From positions 1-27,775 of the IMG/VR virus record IMGVR_UViG_3300025120_013088: a stretch of 27,775 nucleotides of DNA; one strand, given 5' to 3'. This stretch comes from a virus. Positions 1 through 7,827 of the stretch are shown one piece after another; the stretch's first letter is position 1; every line of letters starts with the position of its first letter. Under the pieces are notes generated by a model. It was not told the origin of the DNA and ran no database searches. It worked only from the letters and a program-made list of their open reading frames with translations. A program made the position numbers and the translations under genes.

Positions 1-4
1 TGAA

Positions 5-631
5 ATGGCTTTAACACGTTCAAAGCGTGGTGGAGTTACACATCAATTAAAAGAATGGTGGCGGGGTAATGGAGCTAGTACTTGTTATGGTGAGTTCACG
101 GTTTTCAATGTGACAACAGAAGCAGGTACCGTCAAGCTTGCATTAGGTTCATCAAGGGGGACTAATATTCGTGTAGATCATGACGGTTCTTTTAACTTTG
201 TATTTTATGGGATCACCAATATTCGTAGAGCTGCATTATTTACTGTTGATTTTCAGTTAATTGAGCATTATGTTTTTCCAGCTATTAGTGGTGGTAAGAC
301 TATGGTTGTGACTCCGGCAAATGCTGCTAGTCGTCCAGTCCTTGTTTCCCCCACAACTACAATTGGTAAGGCAACAATTGCTGGAGCTGAGTCTCCAAAC
401 AAGGGTGATACCGAATCCTACTCTGTGTCGATCAGTGGTGATGCTGGTAATTTAAGTTATGTTTGGTCAGTTAATAAAGCTGGTTCTATTATTGGGGATA
501 ATACAGGACGCTCTGTTGAAATTGACTGGATCAAGAATACTACCAGCACCATCATGTGTGTAATTACTTCAAAAGATAAAGAGGTTACTGATGGACGCAT
601 TACATCCACGTTAAAGGTTTCTCCTATCTAG
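5..631 (+). CDS. Putative virion structural protein with Ig/PKD-like C-terminal domain
   Basis: I do not recognise the family. The 208-residue product has two parts. Residues 1-100 are rich in beta-forming residues. After a short linker, residues 120-208 read like one immunoglobulin or PKD-type domain: a SYSVSISGDAGNLSYVWSV stretch followed by alternating hydrophobic strands and a terminal TSTLKV strand. Such add-on domains are common on tail, fibre and capsid surface proteins of phages, so a virion role is inferred. ATG at 5 follows a TGA at 1-3 that could be the stop of an upstream gene, so this is probably the true start. Its stop interlocks with the stop of the minus-strand gene at 628 through the shared bases CTAG, so the two transcripts converge with no spacer. 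Confidence 0.55.
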   Translation: MALTRSKRGGVTHQLKEWWRGNGASTCYGEFTVFNVTTEAGTVKLALGSSRGTNIRVDHDGSFNFVFYGITNIRRAALFTVDFQLIEHYVFPAISGGKTMVVTPANAASRPVLVSPTTTIGKATIAGAESPNKGDTESYSVSISGDAGNLSYVWSVNKAGSIIGDNTGRSVEIDWIKNTTSTIMCVITSKDKEVTDGRITSTLKVSPI

Positions 632-1311
632 ATATTTTCATATCTCATTGTTTCCTCGTTTAATCCTGAGACATACTCATTTCCGACAACGCATTGCACG
701 TTATAGGGTAACCGTCTTGTATTCCGAGCATGAAAACCTATATAAAAATAGTCTGTCGTTCTGACAAACATTTTGTCGTATGGATGCTCTTTTCTGTTTT
801 TGTTGTAGAGACGTACATCAAACCAATCATCAATAAATTTATTATTGGTTTTTAAGTTAGATAAATCTACGCTAATAAAAGCATTTGATATAATTACCAG
901 GCTATTCTGAATCAAGGTTGCTGGCTCATATGTATTAACTGTATTTAAGTCAGCTGAAGTATCAATCGTTGATGGTGCATAGCTGTTGACAGTAGTTGGA
1001 TCCGCATCACTAATAATAGAACATGCCCAATCAGGTTCTTCAAAACAAAGATTTGCATTATCACGATCAATATTTACAGTGACTTTAACGAAATGGTTTT
1101 CCGAACCAAACAAACCAACGGTATCATTATAGTTTAAGGTAAAGGGGATGATTGATACTTTATCCTGTTCCGGCTTACTTATTGATCCACCACCATGATA
1201 ATTTAACGACTTATTGGCCGATGCATATCTAGGGTTTGTGTTATCACTCCCACCATAGATTATGTGCCTATCAAGGATTCGTTGAGATACATCCTTAGCA
1301 CTCTCATTCAT
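628..1311 (-). CDS. Hypothetical protein, probable virion component
   Basis: This 227-residue protein was not recognised. It is polar, with many Asn, Asp and Thr, and has a mostly beta-type pattern. A middle repeat-like stretch reads TVNSYAPSTIDTSADLNTVN and then TVNTYEP, suggesting a small internal duplication of a TVN(S/T)Y(A/E)P unit near residues 107-130. The C-terminal half has aromatic strands (TTDYFYIGFHARN). There is no signal peptide or membrane segment. It is the last gene of the minus-strand block, downstream of the sigma factor. A TACAAT element lies 25 nt before its ATG, so it may have its own promoter. A fibre, spike or other surface structural role is possible, but this is only inference from position and composition. 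Confidence 0.5.
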   Translation of the reverse strand: MNESAKDVSQRILDRHIIYGGSDNTNPRYASANKSLNYHGGGSISKPEQDKVSIIPFTLNYNDTVGLFGSENHFVKVTVNIDRDNANLCFEEPDWACSIISDADPTTVNSYAPSTIDTSADLNTVNTYEPATLIQNSLVIISNAFISVDLSNLKTNNKFIDDWFDVRLYNKNRKEHPYDKMFVRTTDYFYIGFHARNTRRLPYNVQCVVGNEYVSGLNEETMRYENI

Positions 1312-1336
1312 GTTATTGGTAACAAGTTATATAACT

Positions 1337-1342
1337 ATTGTA
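1337..1342 (-). promoter_or_regulatory. Candidate -10 element TACAAT (followed by AG)
   Basis: On the minus strand the bases read TTTACAATAGTTATATAAC, 25 nt before the ATG at 1311. The same TA(C/T)AATA element recurs at a similar distance before about ten genes. No clear -35 box is visible. Confidence 0.45.
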
Positions 1343-1344
1343 AA

Positions 1345-2286
1345 TTACAAATATTCGTTTATTGAACTTGATTGAGTACGAAGCGATCTAAGAGCCTTGT
1401 TCTCTAATGTTCTAACGCGGTCTCTACTCATATTTAACACTTGTCCAATAGCTGTCATAGACATTGGTTCAAGCATTTCTTCACCAATTCCATATCTCAT
1501 ACTGACTACTGCTGCCTGCATTTCAGGCAGATCACTAATTAATTCCCTTATGTCTTCTTTGATGAATTGTTGTTCAAGCAGGCGTTCTGGTAATTGGTCC
1601 TCATCCTCAAGCAAATCAATTAGTGCGGTATCTCTGTTCTCACCAATTTTAATTTCTAACGATGTTGGCTGACGAGCTTTACACATTAAGTCTTTGATTT
1701 CATCAATAGTAAACGAAAGATGCTCTGCCAATTGAAATACATTGGGGATCTCACCATTCATTTGACTTAGTTCACGCTGGGCTTTCTTAAGTTTGTTGAG
1801 GTTCTCAGTAACATGGATTGGTAAACGAATCGCCCTCGATTTTTCAGCGATAGCGCGAGTGATCCCTTGACGGATCCACCAGTAGGCGTAAGTAGAAAAC
1901 TTGTAACCACGACCAGGATCAAACTTCTCGACGCCACGGACGAGGCCAATGGTGCCCTCTTGGATGATATCCAGTAGTTCCATGTTCCGTTTGGTATATT
2001 TTTTGGCAACTGATACGACAAGCCGAAGGTTGGCAGTAACCATTTGATCTTTTGCTTTCTCACCTTCTCTAAGCTCACGTTTAAGTTCCTTTGGTGAGAT
2101 ATCCAGTGATTGAGCTAACTCTTCGCTTGATGGATTTTGAAGTAATGATTTCACTGCTTTAATTTCCATTAGGCGCTGAACTTTGCGACCTAATAGGATT
2201 TCTTCATCATGACCAAGAAGAGGGATTCTTCCAATGTCACGCAAGTAGGACCTTACAGAATCACCCGAGATTTTAGTTTTTTGCAT
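1345..2286 (-). CDS. RpoD-like group 2 sigma factor (cyanobacterial type)
   Basis: This is a 313-residue sigma-70 family protein that would direct RNA polymerase core to promoters. Region 1.2 lies at about 9-40 (SVRSYLRDIGRIPLL). Regions 2.1-2.4 lie at about 80-150 with the near-invariant core DIIQEGTIGLVRGVEKFD, then FSTYAYWWIRQGITRAI, which binds and melts the -10 element. Region 3 is at about 155-235, and region 4 at about 240-305 has a helix-turn-helix (SMTAIGQVLNMSRDRVRTLE). The length matches cyanobacterial group 2 sigma factors, which lack the long N-terminal 1.1 region. All domains are present and no key motif looks broken. It lies within the virion gene block, so a role in late transcription is plausible. 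It differs from the short T4 gp55-type sigma of cyanomyoviruses. The family call is firm; its targets are inferred. Confidence 0.93.
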   Translation of the reverse strand: MQKTKISGDSVRSYLRDIGRIPLLGHDEEILLGRKVQRLMEIKAVKSLLQNPSSEELAQSLDISPKELKRELREGEKAKDQMVTANLRLVVSVAKKYTKRNMELLDIIQEGTIGLVRGVEKFDPGRGYKFSTYAYWWIRQGITRAIAEKSRAIRLPIHVTENLNKLKKAQRELSQMNGEIPNVFQLAEHLSFTIDEIKDLMCKARQPTSLEIKIGENRDTALIDLLEDEDQLPERLLEQQFIKEDIRELISDLPEMQAAVVSMRYGIGEEMLEPMSMTAIGQVLNMSRDRVRTLENKALRSLRTQSSSINEYL

Positions 2287-2364
2287 ATTAATTGCAACTC
2301 TTATGACTTAATACTAGAGGGTTGAATGATCTTTTGTCAACTTATTTGCTCGTCTAACTATTCC

Positions 2365-2667
2365 TTACATGAATACTCTTGCGTACCTTGTTGATTGCTC
2401 AGGTGGTTCTTCTCGGCCCTCTAATGCTTCGACTGCCATAGCTTGGGCAGCGTGTTCATTAAATCCTTTTGATTTATATAGCTCTTCATATTGCTGATAC
2501 TTTTCTACACTACTTTCAAAGTCGTCACCATTAGTAATCATTTCAGCTGCCATTTGATTCGCAGCTTGATCAGGGATACCATCGGAACGAAGATGCTTCC
2601 AAATAGCTTGATATACTTCAGGATTTTCATCTTGGCTGCATGCACATCCAGCCTTACGTAATGCCAC
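2365..2667 (-). CDS. Small hypothetical protein with two similar helical motifs
   Basis: The product has 100 residues and is not recognised. It is predicted to be helical and carries what looks like an internal duplication: DGIPDQAANQMAAEMI at about 29-44 and KGFNEHAAQAMAVEAL at about 67-82. These share the pattern G-(I/F)-x-(D/E)-x-A-A-x-x-M-A-x-E, which resembles short UBA-type three-helix motifs. Two cysteines occur close together near the N-terminus. The start is a GTG. It lies between the sigma factor and another small gene. The function is unknown; a small virion or regulatory protein is possible. Confidence 0.55.
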   Translation of the reverse strand: MALRKAGCACSQDENPEVYQAIWKHLRSDGIPDQAANQMAAEMITNGDDFESSVEKYQQYEELYKSKGFNEHAAQAMAVEALEGREEPPEQSTRYARVFM

Positions 2668-2699
2668 TTTAGATTATCAAGTTACTTGACTCAATTCTA

Positions 2700-3173
2700 T
2701 CAAGCAGCAAAATTGTTTGATGTATATGGAACCTGAGGATTGATTCCGTAAGCCATTAGTTTTTGTTCAGCTACATGCTGCTTGACTTGTTGTGCAACTT
2801 CAGGAATGCCAAGCTTAAATGTTGCATTGCCAGCATCATTAGCATACATCATTAGTGAAATCTTTTGAAATAAATCATTTTGTGCTTGAAATTCAGCTTG
2901 TGCTATTGAAGATTCAGCAGTTTTTAATTCTCCAAGAGCCTGTGCTTGAGATCCAGGAATAGCTGTACTTATGTTTTGACTAATATTCTGTGACCGTTTA
3001 ACATCATTTGAATACCCCTGAGCATTAACTACGGGTTGAGCTAATGGTCCACCCATCGCCAGATTAGGACCAACTGCTGCTGATGTACGTGACATTCCAG
3101 CGGTACCTTGACCCATTGCAGCTAGGTGAAGAGCTTCCTCTGCATATGGATTTTTTCCTAAATTAAGTTTCAT
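2700..3173 (-). CDS. Hypothetical protein downstream of scaffold
   Basis: This 157-residue protein of unknown function has an N-terminal half rich in Gly, Ala, Met and Gln (MGQGTAGMSRTSAAVGPN) and a C-terminal half that looks helical (residues about 80-145). No enzymatic motif or membrane span was seen. It directly follows the scaffold-like gene, the position often held by the major capsid gene, but it is far too short and too low in complexity to be a capsid protein. A promoter-like TACAAT lies 24 nt before its ATG. There is no Shine-Dalgarno sequence. Confidence 0.55.
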   Translation of the reverse strand: MKLNLGKNPYAEEALHLAAMGQGTAGMSRTSAAVGPNLAMGGPLAQPVVNAQGYSNDVKRSQNISQNISTAIPGSQAQALGELKTAESSIAQAEFQAQNDLFQKISLMMYANDAGNATFKLGIPEVAQQVKQHVAEQKLMAYGINPQVPYTSNNFAA

Positions 3174-3197
3174 TTTTAATACTCAAGCAATATTTAT

Positions 3198-3203
3198 ATT
3201 GTA
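3198..3203 (-). promoter_or_regulatory. Candidate -10 element TACAAT, running into TATAAATA
   Basis: The minus strand reads CCCCTACAATATAAATATTG, 24 nt before the ATG at 3173. The element abuts a hairpin at 3204-3224 that occupies the spacer after the scaffold gene. Confidence 0.45.
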
Positions 3204-3224
3204 GGGGATTCGTTAATGAACCCC
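3204..3224 (-). other. Hairpin between scaffold gene and the next promoter
   Basis: Read on the minus strand the bases form GGGG-TTC, a loop ATTAAC, then GAA-T-CCCC: seven pairs with one bulge. It lies after the scaffold stop codon. It has no U-tract and leads straight into TACAAT, so it could be a weak terminator or RNA 3' end, or a structural element next to the promoter. Confidence 0.4.
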
Positions 3225-3238
3225 CCTCACATTATCTA

Positions 3239-4225
3239 TTAGATGTCTTGCACCAAAGCTTTAGCCTGCAGTGCACCTTGAGGAGCTTGGGAGAGATACT
3301 TCCAAGCGTTTTCAGGAGATGAGTCCATCATTTCGCTAAAACTACCCCAGAAGTCATTTGCTGCATTTGCCTGACGACCAGGAGTGGGCATTGCCATCTG
3401 TGGACGTTGGAATTGCTGAGGCACACGACCTTGCTCTTGAGCTTGAATTTCAGCTTCGAATTGAGCACGGGCTTCATGTTGCTGACGGACTTGTGTCTCA
3501 TTAGCGGTCTCAGTTGGGTATGGACCTTTAGGACCAAAGAACTCATTGACATAATCAGCAAGAACATCAGGGTTTGTCAGCATGATGTTCATCGCACCAC
3601 GCTCTTCTGATGCTGCTTCAAGCATGTGGGTCATAGAGTTACCACGCTGCACCTGCTCGATGAGCGCATCTTCTACCGCGCAAGCGTATGTATTGAGAAG
3701 GGCAGGAGCTTCAGCACCAAAGTGCTCAAGAACTTCAAGACTTGCGTCGCTTACTCCGTTTAGGTACCCGTCGCTCGCCTGTTGCTGTCCGTGTGCTGCT
3801 GCCTGCTGAACCAGCTGGCTCACTTCCGATTCCGAGTAACCCTGGGTTGAAACTTGGGGACTGTAAGTCGGGGCTACCGAAGGTGCCATTGAAGCCCAAT
3901 TGGGCTGCGTTTGGGCCTGCGGTGTTGGAGTTGTCTGGTATGCGGAGGGTGAAACCTGGGCTAGGGAGGGGCTGCTTGTATTCAAACTTGCGCTGAGTGC
4001 CTGGAACGCCTGCTGCCATGGATTCCCCGCCGGAGCCGAAGCCTGCGCTGCCTGGGCCGGTGCCTGGTAAGACGGCATTTGTGGAATCACCGGCTGTGCC
4101 ATTGATGCCTGGGATGCTGAGCTCTGGTTCGTCGCGTACTGGGGTGCCCCTTGCGGCGCGTAACTGATCGGCGGCGCTGAGCTCTGTTGGGCTTGGACCG
4201 GCGCTGTTTGGTTTGTAACTTCCAC
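3239..4225 (-). CDS. Probable capsid scaffold (assembly) protein
   Basis: The product has 328 residues. The N-terminal 170 residues are low-complexity, rich in Gln, Ala, Ser and Pro. The rest is helical and acidic, with a compact motif around residue 220 (DVLADYVNEFFGPKGPYPTE), then a Gln-rich linker and a C-terminal helix (SPENAWKYLSQAPQGALQAK). A disordered, Q/A-rich protein with a helical C-terminus directly after the portal is typical of podovirus scaffolds, so the call rests on composition and position. The start is GTG at 4225, supported by AAGGAG at 4236-4241. Unusually, the first 163 or so codons overlap the 3' end of the portal gene in another frame. The overlap is visibly GC-rich, with G/C in most third codon positions, unlike the neighbouring genes. 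Confidence 0.7.
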   Translation of the reverse strand: MEVTNQTAPVQAQQSSAPPISYAPQGAPQYATNQSSASQASMAQPVIPQMPSYQAPAQAAQASAPAGNPWQQAFQALSASLNTSSPSLAQVSPSAYQTTPTPQAQTQPNWASMAPSVAPTYSPQVSTQGYSESEVSQLVQQAAAHGQQQASDGYLNGVSDASLEVLEHFGAEAPALLNTYACAVEDALIEQVQRGNSMTHMLEAASEERGAMNIMLTNPDVLADYVNEFFGPKGPYPTETANETQVRQQHEARAQFEAEIQAQEQGRVPQQFQRPQMAMPTPGRQANAANDFWGSFSEMMDSSPENAWKYLSQAPQGALQAKALVQDI

Positions 4226-5993
4226 TGTAACTTAACTCCTTACGTAAGAATTCTAAAGATCGATAAAGGAACCCTGTTAGATCAAGATTCGGGTCAGCTG
4301 CCAATGGTTTGTCTGGCATCTGTGGATGAGGCAATTGATATAAATTGCCAAGTAATCCGATAAAACTGTTAATACTTTGTTGAGTCTGTTGAACCATTCT
4401 GAAAGGATAACCACTTAACATGGCAGCCCTTTCTTCATCGGTTTTTGCTGGGAATAAGTACTTAAGTGCTTCAATTGAATCAACACCTAATTCTTGTAGA
4501 TTTCGGACGACAATACTGTTATTAAGAATATCGTCTGTACTTTCTTCAAATACTTCGCCCATCCAACGCCAGTCAACACTTGTACTGCCATCGGGGATTA
4601 ATCCTGTGACTCCAGCAGGGATTTCTCCTGAGTCTAGTTTAACACGCATCAATTCGTCTCTTGTTTTTGAAAATATAGCGAGGGCTTCACGATAATCTTG
4701 ACTTGCAATTTCAAATTCGTCTGGATCTTCAAAGTCTTCTGGTAATGGAATATCAGGTTCATTTAATCCCTCAACAGCTGCAAATGATTTTTTAAATAAC
4801 TCTTCTTCTGTATAAATCATCATTGAAAATAAACGACATAAGCCATAGGTAAACAAAGCCCTTGCTTTCTTTTCGGCAGTAGCTGCTACACGACCATAAA
4901 GAGTTTTAATTTCATATGCAGTCTGTGCTGTTGTAATATCAATATCATCTACCCCTCCAAGGGCAAGGCGAATTTCAGATCGATACTGTTTAACATATAA
5001 GTTTTGGTCACCTGATACTGAGTCAGGTGTCATGTACTGAACACGATCAGTAGGCTCTAAATTAGCAATAACCCTAGGTACTTTAATTTGTCCATCAATA
5101 CCACTACTTCCAAATGGTTGACTTACTCTGGTGCTACCACCTAATCCTCCAATAGGAGCAAATCCTGCTTGAGAACTAATTGTAGGACGGAAAGTGTTTT
5201 CATCCCCACTTTCTACAATGTCATGCTTAGGACGACTAGATACTAAAGTTGGGTTACCAAAGAACTTCAAGTTCTTGCGAATATTTCTTACAAGTTCATC
5301 ATGATAAAGAATTTGATTTGCCAACCAGTCAAATTCTCCATTACCTGTTGATTCACCTGTGCAATCCATATGATTGAATACTTCAACCGCTGGGATATAT
5401 CCAAGAGTATTGAGTAGTGTTTCGGTAGCTCCTGGCATTTTGAATGGCATCAAACCACCATTCATACTATTTTCAAATTCAATTTTTTCATCTGATATTG
5501 TTTGTTCAATTTTGTCTTTAAAGACTTTTAGTTGTATCCATTTTTTGGTACCACCTCTTCCATTCTGTGATGGATATGTATTAAGAACATTTGAACGTTG
5601 AATATTAAATGAATAGATCAATACAACAGATTCTAGTGAACCATCCTGCCCTCTATATGCACGGTAACTATCTTTTGGGAAAAATAGTAATTGGTAATTA
5701 TCTCCTGTTGGTCTGAAATAAAATAATCCTTGTCCATCACATAAGAAGTAATCAACAATGCTTTCTAGTTTCATTTCCAGCATGTTGTCTTCTACAACCT
5801 TGCTGATAAATTCTTTACGAGTACCAAAAGAGTCCTGTCCCGCAAAAAATTCAATTCCACGACGCAATATGAATGTCCTCATCTGTGAAAGATGAGATGA
5901 AACAATCATCGAATCTACTGATAAATCACCACGACGTTGTTTAGCAGCTGTAAGTATCTGTGAAAATTGCCCTTGAATACTACTAGTGTCCAT
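3735..5993 (-). CDS. Portal protein (head-tail connector) with long C-terminal extension
   Basis: The portal forms the dodecameric ring through which DNA enters and leaves the head. The product has 752 residues. The N-terminal 550 residues have portal-like alpha/beta character (for example RGIEFFAGQDSFGTRKEFIS and VVEDNMLEMKLESIVDYFL), a middle region with DPDEFEIASQDYREALAIF, and a glutamine-bearing helix QQTQQSINSFIGLLGNL. T7-type portals are about 540 residues, so this one is long. From about residue 585 the sequence is Pro/Gly/Ser-rich and ends in a basic KRSKRRKS tail, and most of this tail is encoded in the region shared with the scaffold gene. An AAGGAGG sequence lies upstream of the ATG at unusually long spacing (about 14 nt). 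The identification rests on sequence character and on its place before the scaffold-like gene. Confidence 0.75.
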   Translation of the reverse strand: MDTSSIQGQFSQILTAAKQRRGDLSVDSMIVSSHLSQMRTFILRRGIEFFAGQDSFGTRKEFISKVVEDNMLEMKLESIVDYFLCDGQGLFYFRPTGDNYQLLFFPKDSYRAYRGQDGSLESVVLIYSFNIQRSNVLNTYPSQNGRGGTKKWIQLKVFKDKIEQTISDEKIEFENSMNGGLMPFKMPGATETLLNTLGYIPAVEVFNHMDCTGESTGNGEFDWLANQILYHDELVRNIRKNLKFFGNPTLVSSRPKHDIVESGDENTFRPTISSQAGFAPIGGLGGSTRVSQPFGSSGIDGQIKVPRVIANLEPTDRVQYMTPDSVSGDQNLYVKQYRSEIRLALGGVDDIDITTAQTAYEIKTLYGRVAATAEKKARALFTYGLCRLFSMMIYTEEELFKKSFAAVEGLNEPDIPLPEDFEDPDEFEIASQDYREALAIFSKTRDELMRVKLDSGEIPAGVTGLIPDGSTSVDWRWMGEVFEESTDDILNNSIVVRNLQELGVDSIEALKYLFPAKTDEERAAMLSGYPFRMVQQTQQSINSFIGLLGNLYQLPHPQMPDKPLAADPNLDLTGFLYRSLEFLRKELSYSGSYKPNSAGPSPTELSAADQLRAARGTPVRDEPELSIPGINGTAGDSTNAVLPGTGPGSAGFGSGGESMAAGVPGTQRKFEYKQPLPSPGFTLRIPDNSNTAGPNAAQLGFNGTFGSPDLQSPSFNPGLLGIGSEPAGSAGSSTRTATGERRVPKRSKRRKS

Positions 5994-6051
5994 TATGCTT
6001 TAGCGTTCCTCCTTATAGTTTAGTATGTGAATTATTTTCATAGGTTAAAAT

Positions 6052-6987
6052 TTAGTCATCATCATCTTTGTCATCATCAAAGGGATCCTCAATTGGTTTT
6101 GGATCTGCGCCAAAATCATATTTTGGAAGGTTACCTCTGTATTCCTCTTGATCACCAAATACATTAGTTGATTTAATTAATACATCATCCTTAGATTTTT
6201 GCATTGACTCCTTCGACTTTTGTTCATAATCAGCATATGTATTATCATCATAATCTAAGAAGAAATTATTAACATCCATAGCCTCCCCAGCAAATCGTTT
6301 TTGATTATCATTATCTAAATCATTATATAAACTCGTAAACTTAGCTTGAGCAGCAGGGCTGTCGTCTACATCATAGTAGCCAGACATAACTGCTGTTGAC
6401 ATTGGTGAATCATATAAACTGTCAGATCCGTTGTAGACAAAGCTTTTACTACTTCCACCATAGTTACGAACTGAATTATCCTGCCGCTGATAGGATCTAT
6501 TATTGTTGCCTACGATTTCACTCGCTTGAGGATTTTGATTGCTTATATCTTGAGTATTTGTGTTAGTTGCTCTCCCAGAAACATCATCATTGTTGGAATT
6601 TAATGCATTGTTTGAATCAGTTGTTGTATTATTAGTAGTAATATTAAATGAGTCTCGTTCCCTCCTTGCGGCCTCAGCATTTTTTTCAGCGTCAGCCTGC
6701 GTCTGTAGATACGCAGTGTTATTACTGGCACCTGAACTGGGAGTTCCTCCCGATCTATGGTTCTTATTAAAATATTGTTGACCTTGTTCAGAACTAAAGA
6801 AGTCATTCATCTCGCCAGCAGATAGACCGGAGTCACGCTGCATAGCCTTTAGTTCATTAGGGCCAATATAGCTATCGTTTCCTTTTTTCTCAGCACCACC
6901 CCAGCCTTCGGATTTCGAGGAACTTTGATAGGTTTTATATCTATCAGCTGCTTCTTTTGCCCTGGTAAAACTATCACTCATAGTCAT
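6052..6987 (-). CDS. Virion protein of a three-member paralogous set, acidic C-terminus
   Basis: This 311-residue, very polar, Asn- and Asp-rich protein is not a recognised family. Near residues 30-55 it has a helix-loop-helix motif (NDSYIGPNELKAMQRDSG). At about 155-180 it has the motif EIVGNNNRSYQRQDNSVRNY, which recurs in the two genes upstream (7045 and 7828). The C-terminus is strongly acidic (DPFDDDKDDDD). A central stretch of Asn/Thr repeats (NITTNNTTTDSNNALNSNND) looks disordered. It lies between its paralogues and the portal. A TACAAT element is 20 nt before the ATG. A structural role in the virion is inferred from neighbours. Confidence 0.6.
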   Translation of the reverse strand: MTMSDSFTRAKEAADRYKTYQSSSKSEGWGGAEKKGNDSYIGPNELKAMQRDSGLSAGEMNDFFSSEQGQQYFNKNHRSGGTPSSGASNNTAYLQTQADAEKNAEAARRERDSFNITTNNTTTDSNNALNSNNDDVSGRATNTNTQDISNQNPQASEIVGNNNRSYQRQDNSVRNYGGSSKSFVYNGSDSLYDSPMSTAVMSGYYDVDDSPAAQAKFTSLYNDLDNDNQKRFAGEAMDVNNFFLDYDDNTYADYEQKSKESMQKSKDDVLIKSTNVFGDQEEYRGNLPKYDFGADPKPIEDPFDDDKDDDD

Positions 6988-7007
6988 AATGTAACTAGAC
7001 TATTTAT

Positions 7008-7013
7008 ATTGTA
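7008..7013 (-). promoter_or_regulatory. Candidate -10 element TACAAT, running into TATAAATA
   Basis: The minus strand reads GATTACAATATAAATAGTC, 20 nt before the ATG at 6987. It is nearly the same as the site before 2700-3173. Confidence 0.45.
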
Positions 7014-7044
7014 ATCAATTCCTAAATTACTCTTCTATGTACAA

Positions 7045-7815
7045 TCAGGTATAAGCATAGTTGTAAATATTTCCGCCTTTATTGGTAAGTGAATTGTCCA
7101 TAAATTGGAAGTTATGACTTCCGTTGCCGATCATTACATTCTCCTGGGGACTTGTCGATTTTACTTTTTGCTTTTGTGTATTGTCAATAATACTTTCTAC
7201 ATATAAGTTTTTTAATGCTTCTGCACCGTCAGGCCCACTACCAGCCATTGAAAAGACATCACCTCCTTCTTGTTCAACTGCATTGTCCGCATACTGCTCA
7301 TTTCGCAAATTATCACCCACCATATAATTTGTTTGGGGGTTATTTAATTCAATATCTTGACTTAAATTATTTGATGTTGACGAATTAATAATTTCACTTT
7401 TTGGAGCTGTTGGAACTACTGGTTTTGGAGCTGTTGGAACTACTGGATCAGAGGGGGATGGGGGAGCTTGTACTTGAGGCTTCCTTGCTGTTGCTTCCCA
7501 TCTAGAAAATATATTTTGAGCATTATTACCAATCTCATTACCACTGGCAATTGCAGCAGCCATAATATCTTTGTTTGAAAACCCTTGTTCCTTCAAGTGT
7601 TTTACTTCTCCTCTGCTTATATGGCCTTTACCAAATTGATCGAAGTTAAAGCCAGCAGCATTTTTATTATCTGTTTGATATAGTCCTCTACGTGCAGCTA
7701 CACGATCCCTTTGCTTACCTTTATACTCTTTGGATAACATCCGATCAAGATCAGTATTGTGGTCTTGTCTGTGTTGTTTTCTACGTTTTTTGAGTTCTGC
7801 TGAAATATTTGACAT
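7045..7815 (-). CDS. Virion protein of a three-member paralogous set, two NxxQxxDN motifs
   Basis: The product has 256 residues. The N-terminus is basic (KKRRKQHRQDHN). At about 55-85 there is a motif FDQFGKGHISRGEVKHLKEQ followed by a helix; the loop has the spacing of an EF-hand (D1, G6, I8, E12) but lacks ligands at positions 3 and 5. A Pro-rich linker holds a tandem repeat of VVPTAPKP. Two copies of the paralogue motif follow: YMVGDNLRNEQYADNAV and VMIGNGSHNFQFMDNSL, each followed by a Gly-Gly pair. It sits 12 nt downstream of its paralogue at 7828 and before the one at 6052. Function is unknown. Confidence 0.6.
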   Translation of the reverse strand: MSNISAELKKRRKQHRQDHNTDLDRMLSKEYKGKQRDRVAARRGLYQTDNKNAAGFNFDQFGKGHISRGEVKHLKEQGFSNKDIMAAAIASGNEIGNNAQNIFSRWEATARKPQVQAPPSPSDPVVPTAPKPVVPTAPKSEIINSSTSNNLSQDIELNNPQTNYMVGDNLRNEQYADNAVEQEGGDVFSMAGSGPDGAEALKNLYVESIIDNTQKQKVKSTSPQENVMIGNGSHNFQFMDNSLTNKGGNIYNYAYT

Positions 7816-7827
7816 AATTTAAAGTAA

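Noticed and set aside
3582-3996. Plus-strand open frames opposite the scaffold and portal genes
   Set aside because: They lie in the GC-rich overlap where stop codons are rare by composition, and have no start signals; they are shadows.
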